A DNA stretch of 64,000 nucleotides, taken from the NCBI GenBank assembly GCA_025267735.1, contig CM046299.1, forward strand, positions 32,874,887 to 32,938,886. The letters run 5' to 3'. A program made the position numbers and the translations under genes. Below the pieces are notes generated by a model. That model searched no databases and was not told where the DNA came from. It saw nothing but the letters and a program-made list of their open reading frames with translations. Below, in pieces: positions 1-9,457 of the stretch. Numbering within the stretch: the first letter of the stretch is position 1; each line of letters starts with the position of its first letter. Source of the DNA: Mactra quadrangularis. Lineage: Eukaryota > Mollusca > Bivalvia > Venerida > Mactridae.

Positions 1-2
1 CG

Positions 3-293
3 CGTTGGACCGTGAATCGATTAAATTCATTAAATGCACGAGAATATCGTGACTGGTGCGAATCAAAATTGCACATAGTTGCTGTGGACAGTATTAAGAC
101 CCACACATCCAAAAAACACAATGTGCCGGTTAACGATGGAACAGTGAGGAATAGCTATTGGGTTGTTAAAATGGATGGCGCGCCAGCCCGCACTGCAAGA
201 GCGACAACAGAATTGCTTCATGACAACAACGTCACGCTGATGTGCATACCGCCGAAATGTGTAACAAAACCTAAAAGAACAAATATTGGATAA
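3..293 (+). CDS. C-terminal ORF fragment, unrecognised
   Basis: An open frame enters from the left window edge and ends in TAA at 291-293, about 97 codons. I do not recognise the product. It has a Trp/Arg-rich start, a Lys-rich tail (KPKRTNIG) and two Cys near the C-terminus. The frame closes 15 bases before the retroelement target site, so the insertion lies just downstream of it and does not break it. It could be the end of another transposon ORF. Reality as a gene is uncertain. Confidence 0.3.
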   Translation, partial: RWTVNRLNSLNAREYRDWCESKLHIVAVDSIKTHTSKKHNVPVNDGTVRNSYWVVKMDGAPARTARATTELLHDNNVTLMCIPPKCVTKPKRTNIG

Positions 294-311
294 ATTGAAC
301 TGTTGTGTACG

Positions 312-943
312 TGTAACCTGACTGTTATTGGTGGTGATTATGCAGCTTGAACTTAAGCTGCTGGCAGTGAGAGGTCCGTAATCTCGGGATCGAGTCCAAG
401 TCAGGAAACATTCACGCAAGTCAAATAATCTAAACTAATAATTAAGACAAAGTCCACTCTTCACATTATGGGTACTTTATTTAAAAATTACAACTCAAAT
501 CCAATGTTCAAAATATTCATAAATAGCTCACTGAAAGATCCTATAGATATCTTTAAGCATTTAATTCAAAGCTTTCAAAAATAACGAAAAATGAAAATAT
601 ATCTTGTGAGTTCTATAAAAATCACGTACTAGAAATACGTCTTGATTAGTCAAAGCCAAAGTAAAAAGTGTTCTTAGAACTTGTAGCCGAAACGCGCTTT
701 TGGAATGTATTTTCAAAACGAGGCTGGATGAACTTGTGATGTATTTAACCTGTCCAAAACGTGTAACCATAAAAGGGTTTGGCCTGTGCTCTGGCACTAG
801 TGAAGTTATGATCTTTAACCTCTATAGTAAATTCAGTGAACTATTCGTTACAATGTATAATTCATAAACATAGCAAGGTGTAAATACAGTGAATACAGAT
901 AAACGCCGTAGTGTTTTGTACCGGCCGAAGTCTAATATGTATA
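312..943 (-). repeat. 3' LTR
   Basis: Direct repeat of 10654-11285. It begins TGTAACCTGACTG on the plus strand, so on the element strand it ends in CA. The two copies differ at the G/C of GAGAGGTCCG versus GAGAGCTCCG and at one C/T near base 554. The outer end follows the TACG target duplication. The exact inner end is uncertain by one base. Confidence 0.93.
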
Positions 944-944
944 T

Positions 945-956
945 CTCCACCCACTT
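945..956 (-). promoter_or_regulatory. polypurine tract next to the 3' LTR
   Basis: On the minus strand the sequence AAGTGGGTGGAG stops directly at the LTR edge. A purine run in this position primes plus-strand DNA synthesis in LTR elements. The role is inferred from position and composition. Confidence 0.7.
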
Positions 957-1325
957 ATTTAAAAAAAAATTAAGTATAATACCCAATAATATGTTTTTTA
1001 TTTTAATTTTTTTTTTCATTCCGTACAAAACACTTGATGAATATATGTATATCGAAAAAGATAACTACATTTTAAACATGAAACAAACATGATAACAATT
1101 TAATGATAGTAATGTTTTGAAAATTGTGTATTATAAAATTAATCAACACGTCTATAAAGCTATATAGCACATCTAAAGTAAAATTATGATAAAGGCACAT
1201 CTAAAAATTTATAACACGTCTAATAAAAATACAAAAGTCACATCTAAAAAAAAATGATTGCTCAAATATCCATGTGTTTTTGAACTTTAAGCAATATTTT
1301 TTGAATGCTGATAATTTTGTTAATT
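957..1325 (-). other. AT-rich 3' noncoding part of the retroelement
   Basis: No ORF is supported here. The decamer CACATCTAAA or close variants recur four times between about 1165 and 1255, separated by A-rich spacers. No known element matches this that I can name. Confidence 0.5.
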
Positions 1326-1883
1326 TCACTTTTTAATTTGTTTGGCGATAAGTTGATTAATATGCTTGTTTGATTTATTTAAAAAGAAAGTTAATTTTTT
1401 CTGTTTTATTGTTTTAGGTAACGGCGTCGTTATTAGAAAGGTATGAAAATAAATTTGAATTAAATCTTGGTCTATATTATAAAAATTTATAGATTTTAAC
1501 AGATTAATTTTGTTGAAATAATTTGTGGAATTTGATATTCTGTAATACAGTTGCCGTTGTAAAATTTCTATATCAAAAAACATGGCAATATCTAAAATAA
1601 AATCAATTGGAATGTTTTCTTCCAGGCATTTGATCAATTCATCGCCTAAATCTATAAAATCCTCATCAAAGGTGCAAAATTTGTGTACAAAATTAAATAA
1701 AAATTTGGTGGCCGTGTCGGTTTTATACGGGCCTTGATAAACCATGATGTTACTGTTTAATGGCTTCACTGTTAATGGGTAAACCTGGTTAGACAGGTGA
1801 TTAAATTCTGCCATTGCCCGAAAATACGATGAATACTTGAGCAACCTCCTGCGTTGTACAACTGTGATTGTAAATGACTCCAT
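1326..1883 (-). CDS. BTB/POZ-like accessory ORF downstream of env
   Basis: A 185-codon frame starts at an ATG giving MESFTITVV; upstream codons are open but start only from TTG. The N-terminal part has the BTB pattern: a short strand pair, then LLKYSSYFRAM, matching the conserved Leu...Ser-x-Tyr-Phe-x-x-Met of BTB domains. A helical IPIDFILDIAMFFDIEIL segment follows at about residues 103-120, where BTB proteins carry their last helices. The rest is helical, Lys/Asn-rich and could be a BACK-like remnant. It lies inside the element, after env and before the polypurine tract, on the coding strand. BTB domains often bridge substrates to Cullin-3 ligases; that role here is inference. An unrelated alpha-helical protein is possible. 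Confidence 0.5.
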   Translation of the reverse strand: MESFTITVVQRRRLLKYSSYFRAMAEFNHLSNQVYPLTVKPLNSNIMVYQGPYKTDTATKFLFNFVHKFCTFDEDFIDLGDELIKCLEENIPIDFILDIAMFFDIEILQRQLYYRISNSTNYFNKINLLKSINFYNIDQDLIQIYFHTFLITTPLPKTIKQKKLTFFLNKSNKHINQLIAKQIKK

Positions 1884-2686
1884 CTTAATAACTTTGAATA
1901 TAATAATAACGTTTATAATTTTTATCAATATCAATATATATATTGTCGATGAGTGTCACTTAGAATCTCTATTTATGATAGCAATATGTACACCAGGAAT
2001 TAATAGATTTGTACAACGCAGTATCTACATAAATTATACATTACATAATAATAACTACTAGTAAAGTAAAGTAAAGTATAAATAAAAAGTCTCAATATTA
2101 TAATTAACATATTTATCTTGAGTGTCACATGTTTTACAACAATTATCTTATTATATTAGTAATAAAGACAATTTTCATGTAAATTATATCAATTAGACAT
2201 AATAGTAAAATATTAGTTGAAAAAAGTTGAAAAATAGAAATAAAATACAATTGAACAATTTAATTCAGTAGAAATACTGTATCAGGTAACACATAGAGAA
2301 AAATATACACTATACATTTTGTATTTTGAAAACAACACAATCATAAAATACATATTTCTAAACTGTATCTGAGTTCTAAGTTTTAAATAATATGCAGTAA
2401 ATAAACAAAAATTGAAATATACTATATAATATGTTTTCATCCAATCAACATGATATCTCTATAAGATGTACATTGACTTACACATATTTTAAATGTTATA
2501 AAATACAATAATAATGTTTAAATGATATGAAATACAATAATAATCAAAGTGAACAACAATGTCACCTTTAACATAAAATAGGGCAACAATAAAAATTAAA
2601 ATGTATATACATTAAATTGAATAATATAACAAAAGAGTTGTAGCGTCAATACACACTTCATTGTTAACTTTATACTCTATTTTTGT
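1884..2686 (-). other. AT-rich noncoding spacer between env and the BTB-like ORF
   Basis: About 800 bases with very high AT content, many AATAAT runs and no supported ORF. It may hold a splice acceptor for the downstream ORF, but I could not choose one. Confidence 0.5.
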
Positions 2687-3817
2687 TTATTCAAAATGTG
2701 ATATTTTCATTCCATTGTGAACTATTTCTAGTTTTATGAAGTAGGTAGTTTTAAGCATTTTCTTCATTCTAAGCCATTGCATTAAGCCTAAACGGATAGA
2801 TGATGGAATTTCCAGTTCCACATTTGTTAATTTATTCTTTATTTTGACCTCAGAAGCATCTATAATCAATCTTGGAAATATCTTTCCAACAATACCATCT
2901 ACAAAAATAGAACGATGGTTTGTGATATTCCATTCGACTGGGCAGGTAGGTATTTGCAATAATGTTGTATCTAAGCAATTAATTCCATTTGACAGATGTA
3001 GGTTTAAATAGTTATTGATACTATTGTTTTTCTTGCTTATTTTACTCATGACATAAATAGCAATGAATAAGTTTAATATAGCAATGCCTAAAATAATATT
3101 ATCATATTGCAGATCATTTTTAAGTGAACTAAGAAATGAATCATACGGACTTTGAGTGGTAGAAGTTACGTATTTTAGTTCAAAAGCACTTGCCTGTCTC
3201 ATTATTGATGTTGCCATTAAAAGTAAACTGATCTTTCTGTATATGAAATAGATACATACAGAATTTAAGATTGTGATAATTATACTACCTATACTTATCA
3301 GTTTATACAGGATTGAATATGAATCTGACCCTAAATTTTCATCATAATAAGATTCTGCTAGGTTGGCATAAACTTTTGAATTTGTCTTAGCTTTCTCCGC
3401 TAAATGTTCTAACGAAATTTCTATATGTTTTGTTTTGGCTAATATTTCTCTTGATTTGTGATGGTACATTTGATATTGGGGCAATGTTATGTTATCCGGA
3501 TGAATTCTGCTCATATTATTGACTAATTGCGTTAAAATACTATCATTGAAAAAGTACTTTATGTACGGTAGATTGATCGGATGAACTGTACCTGTGTTGT
3601 TTGACGTTTCACTATCACAGTTTGCGAAATATATGTCTGTGATATGAAGTTCGGTTTTTAATTGACAGCCACATGGTACCTTGACTAAGCATAATTTACA
3701 ACCTTCAATCGTTGTACTGTTGTCAGTACATTCCATTGTTAGGTTTGCTTGTCGTATGACTAAAAACTTATCATTCGAGAGACGTCTCAATTCTGGTTGC
3801 AATGCACCTTGAATCAT
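2687..3817 (-). pseudogene. env: env-like glycoprotein, C-terminal part
   Basis: A 376-codon frame that continues the upstream env ORF after a -1 offset; the same frame is open back to about 3862. It has a Cys-rich ectodomain portion with several Asn-x-Ser/Thr sites and a coiled region (KHIEISLEHLAEKAK). One hydrophobic segment lies at about residues 171-193 and a second at 240-258, followed by about 115 residues. Two membrane segments are unusual for a simple class I fusion protein and suggest a hairpin anchor or re-entrant region. It was probably one protein with the ORF at 3838-5004. As read, the frame is interrupted. Confidence 0.7.
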
Positions 3818-3837
3818 CTTGTGATTACATAATTCAT

Positions 3838-5004
3838 TTATTTTCGAAATATTCTCATTTTATATAGTTCCATCAGGCAACTGGCTTTATCCTTAGTGTT
3901 GAAGACAATATCTTCATTACACAGCATAAAATTTGCATAACGTACACATTTCTTTAAAGAATGATCATTTGCAGCTGCATAAGATTGATCTTCATGATTT
4001 ATTATTATATAACCCGGGGTGTTTATTAAAATACTGGCATCAGTATTATTGAAATCATTGTTTAAAGGAATTGGAAATAGGTTAATATTATAAACCTGAA
4101 ATTTTCCTTTATGTACGATAGGCAAGTGTATGCTTACATAAATGTTTCGATTATGGCGCCCATATATAAACTTTGCATGTTGATAATAAAAAGCCGCATT
4201 ATCTGAAATTAATTGATATGTATCATATTTATCAGATAAAATTCTAGCAACGTTATTTAATACTAATTGCAATCGAAATGCCGGTATTATGAACGTTGAT
4301 AATTTGCCTGAATTAAGCATTTGGATCCCTTTCAACAAATTATTTAAATTCGACCTTATTTGTGCGAATTTCTCATTGTACAACAACATAGACTTTTCTA
4401 TGACTTCGTGCCTATTATTTTGTGACCTCATGTCATTCAAAATATTACTTATTTCTCTATCTTCATTATGAACAAATTGTTCGAACATTTTTAACTCCTC
4501 ATTTACATGACTCATAAAGCTTGATAAGCCGTCTTCTGATTGACTAAAATCAGTAGTAATGGTATTAACGATTTTTGTTAATTTATTAACATGATTTCGT
4601 AATACACTAAGTTGAGAAGTAGTGGCCACTCCAAATAATGTGGACCCTAAATCTCCTATAAAACCTAAGATCGGCCCGTCTCTTTTTGATATTCCATCAA
4701 AAGTTATTTTTGGAATAATTCCATCCAATATTTGAAACAATAATTTTGATTCAATTTCTAAGTGATTTTTAATTGTTTGTATTTCTAATGTCAAAATACA
4801 ACCCAATTGATCTTTGCATTTAGGAATGTCCTTTACAAAGCTCTTTTCATCCGGTAATTTAAATTCAACCGTGTGTATCCATTCATTAACGTAATTGTAC
4901 CAATTGGTAGGTTCTGCGAACTGTATACCTTGGTTTATTCTTAATACATCTTGAGCATCTGTACCCCTCAACATCAAACTAATTATTAATATTATGATAG
5001 CCAT
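3838..5004 (-). pseudogene. env: env-like fusion glycoprotein, N-terminal part (baculovirus F-like)
   Basis: A 388-codon frame from ATG with a signal peptide (hydrophobic residues 2-13, then RGTDAQ). A dibasic Lys-Arg site at about residue 107 is followed by a Gly/hydrophobic stretch, GPILGFIGDLGSTLFG, then heptad-like helices (about 130-220). This layout of cleavage site, fusion peptide and coiled coil is that of baculovirus F and errantivirus env proteins. It stops at 3838-3840 and the remainder is read in another frame, with the switch confined to about 3838-3862. A splice-acceptor-like sequence sits just before the ATG, so expression from a spliced RNA is likely. Confidence 0.75.
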
Positions 5005-5009
5005 CTTAC

Positions 5010-5022
5010 CTACAAAAAAAAA
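5010..5022 (-). promoter_or_regulatory. splice-acceptor-like site before env ATG
   Basis: On the minus strand a nine-T run is followed by GTAG, and env begins five bases later (GTAAG then ATG). A pyrimidine tract plus TAG directly ahead of env fits the known expression of gypsy-type env from a spliced subgenomic RNA. No donor was assigned. Confidence 0.5.
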
Positions 5023-5030
5023 TACAGAAT

Positions 5031-5189
5031 TTACCTTCTTTTCGGTTTTCTAATTCGTTTTTGAGTTTTATTAATGTAGTATTGCCTAATTACTGCCTCA
5101 CTTAAATCATATTCTGGAATCCATGAATTCTTATATCTTTTGTTAGCCCATTGTACTAGATAATGTTTTACATTGTTTTCAATTTTCAT
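5031..5189 (-). CDS. chromodomain ORF overlapping the pol stop
   Basis: A 52-codon frame whose ATG shares bases with the pol TGA (ATGA overlap), one frame back from pol. Residues 9-38 carry the chromodomain pattern: HYLVQW, then WIPEYDL after nine residues, then an Ile-Arg-Gln-Tyr helix. A basic tail KRIRKPKRR follows. Chromodomains at the integrase C-terminus of Ty3 elements (chromoviruses) direct insertion to modified chromatin. Here the domain is not in frame with integrase. It could be made by -1 shifting, by stop-start reinitiation, or be an artefact of a lost base. Confidence 0.72.
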   Translation of the reverse strand: MKIENNVKHYLVQWANKRYKNSWIPEYDLSEAVIRQYYINKTQKRIRKPKRR

Positions 5190-8100
5190 TTTATAAGTTT
5201 TTTCACCCTATACCATTTTTTATTATTGTTATTTTGTGATTGATCTTGGTCTTGGTTTATTGATTCGTTTTCGTTTTTATCGTCCTTTTCTTTCTTATCT
5301 GATTGTACATTCTGTTCTGGTACTAATTGGTGGTTAAAATTTTGATCATTTGTGATTATCCGATAATCTTCTGGATCATAATATCTTCTTAGGCGATTGA
5401 TATTTACTGGTGCCTGAATTTCTTTGTTGTTGGAACTATTTCTTAATACATATGTGTTATTTGGTAAAATTTTTGTAATATAGTACTTGATGTCTGAGAA
5501 TTTTTTATAAAGTTTTCTACATGCATTAACAGGAACTTTATTTTGTTTTAATAGAACTATATCTCCTAGTTTAAAGGTTCTGGGTTTACAATGTTTATCA
5601 TAATGTTTTTTCATTTTGTTTTGAGTTTGTTTTAAATTTTCTCTTGTAATATCCCAAATAATCTTTAATCTATCGGCCAATTCTCTTGCGTAAAATTCTG
5701 GCTTTGTTTGACTGTCTTCATTAATTTCAATTGATTTAATAGGTTGATTAATGTTTTTGCCGAATACTATGTAGTAAGGTGAGTATTGTGTTGTATCTGG
5801 GCAAACAACGCTATTACACGCTAATTGAACTGAGGATAATTTATTTGGCCAGTCTTTTTCATTGGTCAGCGAAGTTCGTAGAACTGTAAGTAAGCTAGAA
5901 TGAATTCGTTCTACTTGACCGTTGCTCATTGGATGATAACTGCTTGTTCTTAACCTTTTAATATTGAACGCTTTATATAACTTGTCCATAATGCCGCTGA
6001 GAAAATTTTTGCCTCTATCTGAAACAATTTGTTTTGGTGCTCCAAATATTGAAAATACTGAATGATATAGCTTTTCTGCGACTTCTTCCGCATTTTGTGA
6101 TTTTAACGGTAAAAATATAACAAATTTTGAAAACGCACAAATGATACTTAAGACATATTTATATCCTAAGCTTTCTTTGCCCACTGTTACTATGTCAATG
6201 TGTAAGTGTTCAAACGGACTATTAGGCAATTCCATGTGTTGTAGTGGTGCGGGTTTAAAGGTATAGTCTCTTTTATTAACTTGACAAATTTCGCATGATT
6301 TGACATAATCTTTAATTTGTTGAAACATTTTTGGAAAATAATAATGTAATCTGATTGTCCAAAATAATTTTTCATACCCGAAATGACCTAAATCATTATG
6401 AAAAGCGTGCAGTATGTCGTTTCTTAACACTCGTGGGAGCGCTAATTGCCTTAATTGTCTGTTTTCTTTAGATGCATTTTTGCTTCTAGATTCATAAAAA
6501 TGAAATAAAATGCCATCAATTATTTCGTACTGTTCCGCTGAATAAATAATACTTTTGCCTTTGCTATTGTTTGGTGTTAATTCACCTGTTTCCAAGTACA
6601 TAAATATGTCTTTAAAATCCTCACATTCTCTTTGTAATTGGCCAATATTTACTGGGAGAGTGTGTTTATCTGTTTGAGGAATTACTGGAAGAGTGCGTTC
6701 ACCTGTCTGAGGAATTTTGACCGGGTTATCGGGATCAGATGTTCTTGTATTTGTTTCTACCGATAAACCTGTATTGTTTTGGTTTTGCTTCACCTGGCCT
6801 CTGGTTAGTATATTAATAGTTTTGTATTTACCGTCGGAAACTTTTGACTCGTATAAATATCTACAGTCTGAAAGAATAGTGTCGATATCTTCTGATTGCT
6901 TTTCCGTATGTCTAACTCTACTGATAAAGTCTACGGGGTTATCTTTTCCTCTTTTATATATAATACGGTAATCATAGTTCTCTAATTGTATCATCCACTT
7001 ATACAATCTTAAATTAGTCATTTTTGTCTCATGTAAATATGTTAAACTTTTGTTATCAGTAATTATAAAATTTGGGACATTGACAACAAAGTGATGACAC
7101 TCTCGCAATGCATATATAATTGCTAGTAGTTCAAGTTCGGAACTGCCGTATCTTGATTCATTATTTTTTACAGACCTTCCGCCGTATTGAATAACTCTCA
7201 TATGTTTGTTAGCATCTTGTTGACATAGAATGTATCCTATAGCGATTGAACTAGCGTCTGTATAAATATAGAATGGTTTATTAAATTCCGGTAATGTTAA
7301 AACCGGTTCTGAGGTTAACTCTTGCTTAAGTTTATCAAAGCATTTTTGATGTTCATTTGTCCATTTATAGATTGCGTCTTTTCTTAACAATGCATTCAAT
7401 GGAGCCGTAATTTTTGAATAATTTCTTATGAACTGTCTTAAAAATGCAGTCATGCCTAGAAATCCTTTGAGCGATCTTTGATTATTTGGCGGCGGGAAAT
7501 TTTTAATTATTTGTAATTTCTTTGGATCAATTTGTATTGTATCATTTTCAAAAATCATGCCTAAAAATGATATATTTCTATAGCCAAATTCACATTTTGA
7601 TGCATGTAATTTTAAATTTGCTGTGTGCAAAATTTGAAGAACATTTTTTATATGCATAACGTGGTCCTGAATTGTCTTACTGAAAATTAATATATCATCC
7701 ATATAACTTATTGCATATTTGTAGAGAACTGGTTTTAAAATTCTATTTAAATAAATACACCAGAAGCTAGGGCTATTTCTTAGGCCAAATGCAAGAGTGT
7801 TGTATTCATAGCTTTCTCCGTTACTTAGACAAAATGCTGTAAACGGTTTGCTTTCCTCTGCCAACGGTAAAGTTAAAAATGCACTTTTTATATCTATTTT
7901 ACTGAAAAATATAGGTCTTTTTTCCGCGATTAGATCTTTGATGTCAGATAATTTAGGGAGCTGAAAGTACATTCTTTTAGCAATTTTATTTAAATGTCGA
8001 TAGTCAATAACCAGTCTGTATTCTTGTTTTGTATTATTATGTAATGCCTGTTTCTTGACAAGAAATGCTGGGCTGCTAAATATTGAATTGCTTGGCCTAA

Positions 8101-9142
8101 TAATATTTGCTTTTAACAGTTTATTTATCTCGTCTTCTTGAATTGATCTTAAATTCGGGCTAACAGGGTATGGTCTTGATCTGACGGGCAGTGCGTTTGG
8201 GTCTAATTCTATCGTGCATTCAAAATCTTTTACCTTTCCAATATCTGCATTATTTTTGCTAAAAACTTCTTTGTACTGATTTAAAATATCAAATAAATTT
8301 GAATTAGTTTTAAATTCATCCGAGACATTTAATTTAACCTCTGACTCTGGCTCACAATTTGATTTATTTTGCATCTCAAATTCATATTGGTCCGTATTGC
8401 AGTATTGGTCAATTGGCACAATTGAAGCTAAAACTTCATTTTTTGCTATACGCACCGTTTGATCTGAATCATTATTGAACGGTATGTAATAAATATTACT
8501 TTTGGTTTTTGTTAGTAATATATTATTTACTAACTGACAATCAGATTCTAAGATACATTTATTTGACGATATTTTGGAAGGTATTTTAACCGGAATTTTC
8601 TTTATTGTATTAGGTTGTATTTTAATAACTTTATTTGTTTCTATGGTTTGTTGCCATTGAGGTTGAATTACTGAGACAACTGAATTATTAACTTTGAATT
8701 CTTTTGTTTTAAAATTAATAAATGCATTATATTTTGAAAAAAAGTCCATGCCTATTATTATTGGTTTAATTAAATTGTCAATAACATAAAAATCTACCTC
8801 AAAATATGATTTACCTATTTTTATCGGACATTTGATTAATCCCCTAATTTTATTTGGTTGTCCGTCAACTGCTGTTTTAAATTTAGTTTGTGTAGGAATA
8901 ATAGGGCTATGTCTGAGATCACAATTTTTCAAAAATTCATATTGCACACAATTAATTGAGCTTCCTGTATCTAAAAGAGCATGCGTTTCAATGTCAAAAA
9001 TCTGAATTGGAAGAAGATTTTCTGAAATTTTAGACACACAATGTATTGTATGTCGCTTATTTTTCTTAACATTAATAGTTTTCTTTTTGATATTGGTAGA
9101 GTATTGCTGTCTAACAGTACTGCGTGTATTGACGCCGTGCCT
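5186..9142 (-). CDS. pol: pol polyprotein (protease, RT, RNase H, integrase)
   Basis: The frame is open from directly after the UGA at 9143-9145. Numbering from the GTG codon at 9037, it shows aspartic protease (LLDTGSS, about 21-27, and IIIGMDF near 93), RT with LVIDYR and YMDD (about 445), and an RNase H segment (YTDASS). The integrase zinc-binding region has HNDLGH...CEICQ (about 880-915), and the core has HIDIV, SDRGKNF and GQVERI with D-x35-E spacing. The tail is Asn/Gln/Lys-rich. No ATG sits near the start of this frame, which suggests it is made as a gag-pol product. It ends at the ATGA overlap with the chromodomain ORF. Domain order protease-RT-RNase H-integrase is that of Ty3/gypsy. 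Confidence 0.95.
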   Translation of the reverse strand, partial: RHGVNTRSTVRQQYSTNIKKKTINVKKNKRHTIHCVSKISENLLPIQIFDIETHALLDTGSSINCVQYEFLKNCDLRHSPIIPTQTKFKTAVDGQPNKIRGLIKCPIKIGKSYFEVDFYVIDNLIKPIIIGMDFFSKYNAFINFKTKEFKVNNSVVSVIQPQWQQTIETNKVIKIQPNTIKKIPVKIPSKISSNKCILESDCQLVNNILLTKTKSNIYYIPFNNDSDQTVRIAKNEVLASIVPIDQYCNTDQYEFEMQNKSNCEPESEVKLNVSDEFKTNSNLFDILNQYKEVFSKNNADIGKVKDFECTIELDPNALPVRSRPYPVSPNLRSIQEDEINKLLKANIIRPSNSIFSSPAFLVKKQALHNNTKQEYRLVIDYRHLNKIAKRMYFQLPKLSDIKDLIAEKRPIFFSKIDIKSAFLTLPLAEESKPFTAFCLSNGESYEYNTLAFGLRNSPSFWCIYLNRILKPVLYKYAISYMDDILIFSKTIQDHVMHIKNVLQILHTANLKLHASKCEFGYRNISFLGMIFENDTIQIDPKKLQIIKNFPPPNNQRSLKGFLGMTAFLRQFIRNYSKITAPLNALLRKDAIYKWTNEHQKCFDKLKQELTSEPVLTLPEFNKPFYIYTDASSIAIGYILCQQDANKHMRVIQYGGRSVKNNESRYGSSELELLAIIYALRECHHFVVNVPNFIITDNKSLTYLHETKMTNLRLYKWMIQLENYDYRIIYKRGKDNPVDFISRVRHTEKQSEDIDTILSDCRYLYESKVSDGKYKTINILTRGQVKQNQNNTGLSVETNTRTSDPDNPVKIPQTGERTLPVIPQTDKHTLPVNIGQLQRECEDFKDIFMYLETGELTPNNSKGKSIIYSAEQYEIIDGILFHFYESRSKNASKENRQLRQLALPRVLRNDILHAFHNDLGHFGYEKLFWTIRLHYYFPKMFQQIKDYVKSCEICQVNKRDYTFKPAPLQHMELPNSPFEHLHIDIVTVGKESLGYKYVLSIICAFSKFVIFLPLKSQNAEEVAEKLYHSVFSIFGAPKQIVSDRGKNFLSGIMDKLYKAFNIKRLRTSSYHPMSNGQVERIHSSLLTVLRTSLTNEKDWPNKLSSVQLACNSVVCPDTTQYSPYYIVFGKNINQPIKSIEINEDSQTKPEFYARELADRLKIIWDITRENLKQTQNKMKKHYDKHCKPRTFKLGDIVLLKQNKVPVNACRKLYKKFSDIKYYITKILPNNTYVLRNSSNNKEIQAPVNINRLRRYYDPEDYRIITNDQNFNHQLVPEQNVQSDKKEKDDKNENESINQDQDQSQNNNNKKWYRVKKLIK

Positions 9143-9457
9143 TCATTTTCTTCCCGTAAGGCATTGAGATTTAAAATGTCCAATTTTGCCACACATGTGA
9201 CACGCTTTATTAAAAGCTGGGCATGCCTTGCCAAATTTACAAAAATCTAAACCACATCTTGTACAACCCTGAGATTGACCTAACAATTGAGGGTTAACTG
9301 TATATCGCTTAACCACTCTCGGCTTGCGATAAGCGAAGTTATGATACTGGGATGATTCCTGCTGAGAGGCATCTCTAGTATTATCATACCTGTTTGCTCT
9401 CTCATAATTCTGTGACCTTCGATAAAAATTGCCTTGGCGGTCATTTGATGCAACAGG
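9143..9457 (-). pseudogene. gag: gag nucleocapsid segment in shifted frame
   Basis: This open frame lies -1 relative to the main gag ORF and in the same frame as pol. It contains an Arg/Tyr/Asn-rich basic region, a first Cys-rich cluster (CTRCG...C...CPAF) and a canonical CX2CX4HX4C zinc knuckle beginning CHMCGKIGHF, the RNA-binding motif of nucleocapsid. It ends at TGA 9143-9145. The overlap with the gag ORF (9280-9457) shows where the break must lie. Confidence 0.78.

Noticed and set aside
5186..5215. Canonical -1 slippery heptamer at the pol end
   Set aside because: The A-run before CTTATAAAATG is not in the X-XXY-YYZ register relative to the pol frame.
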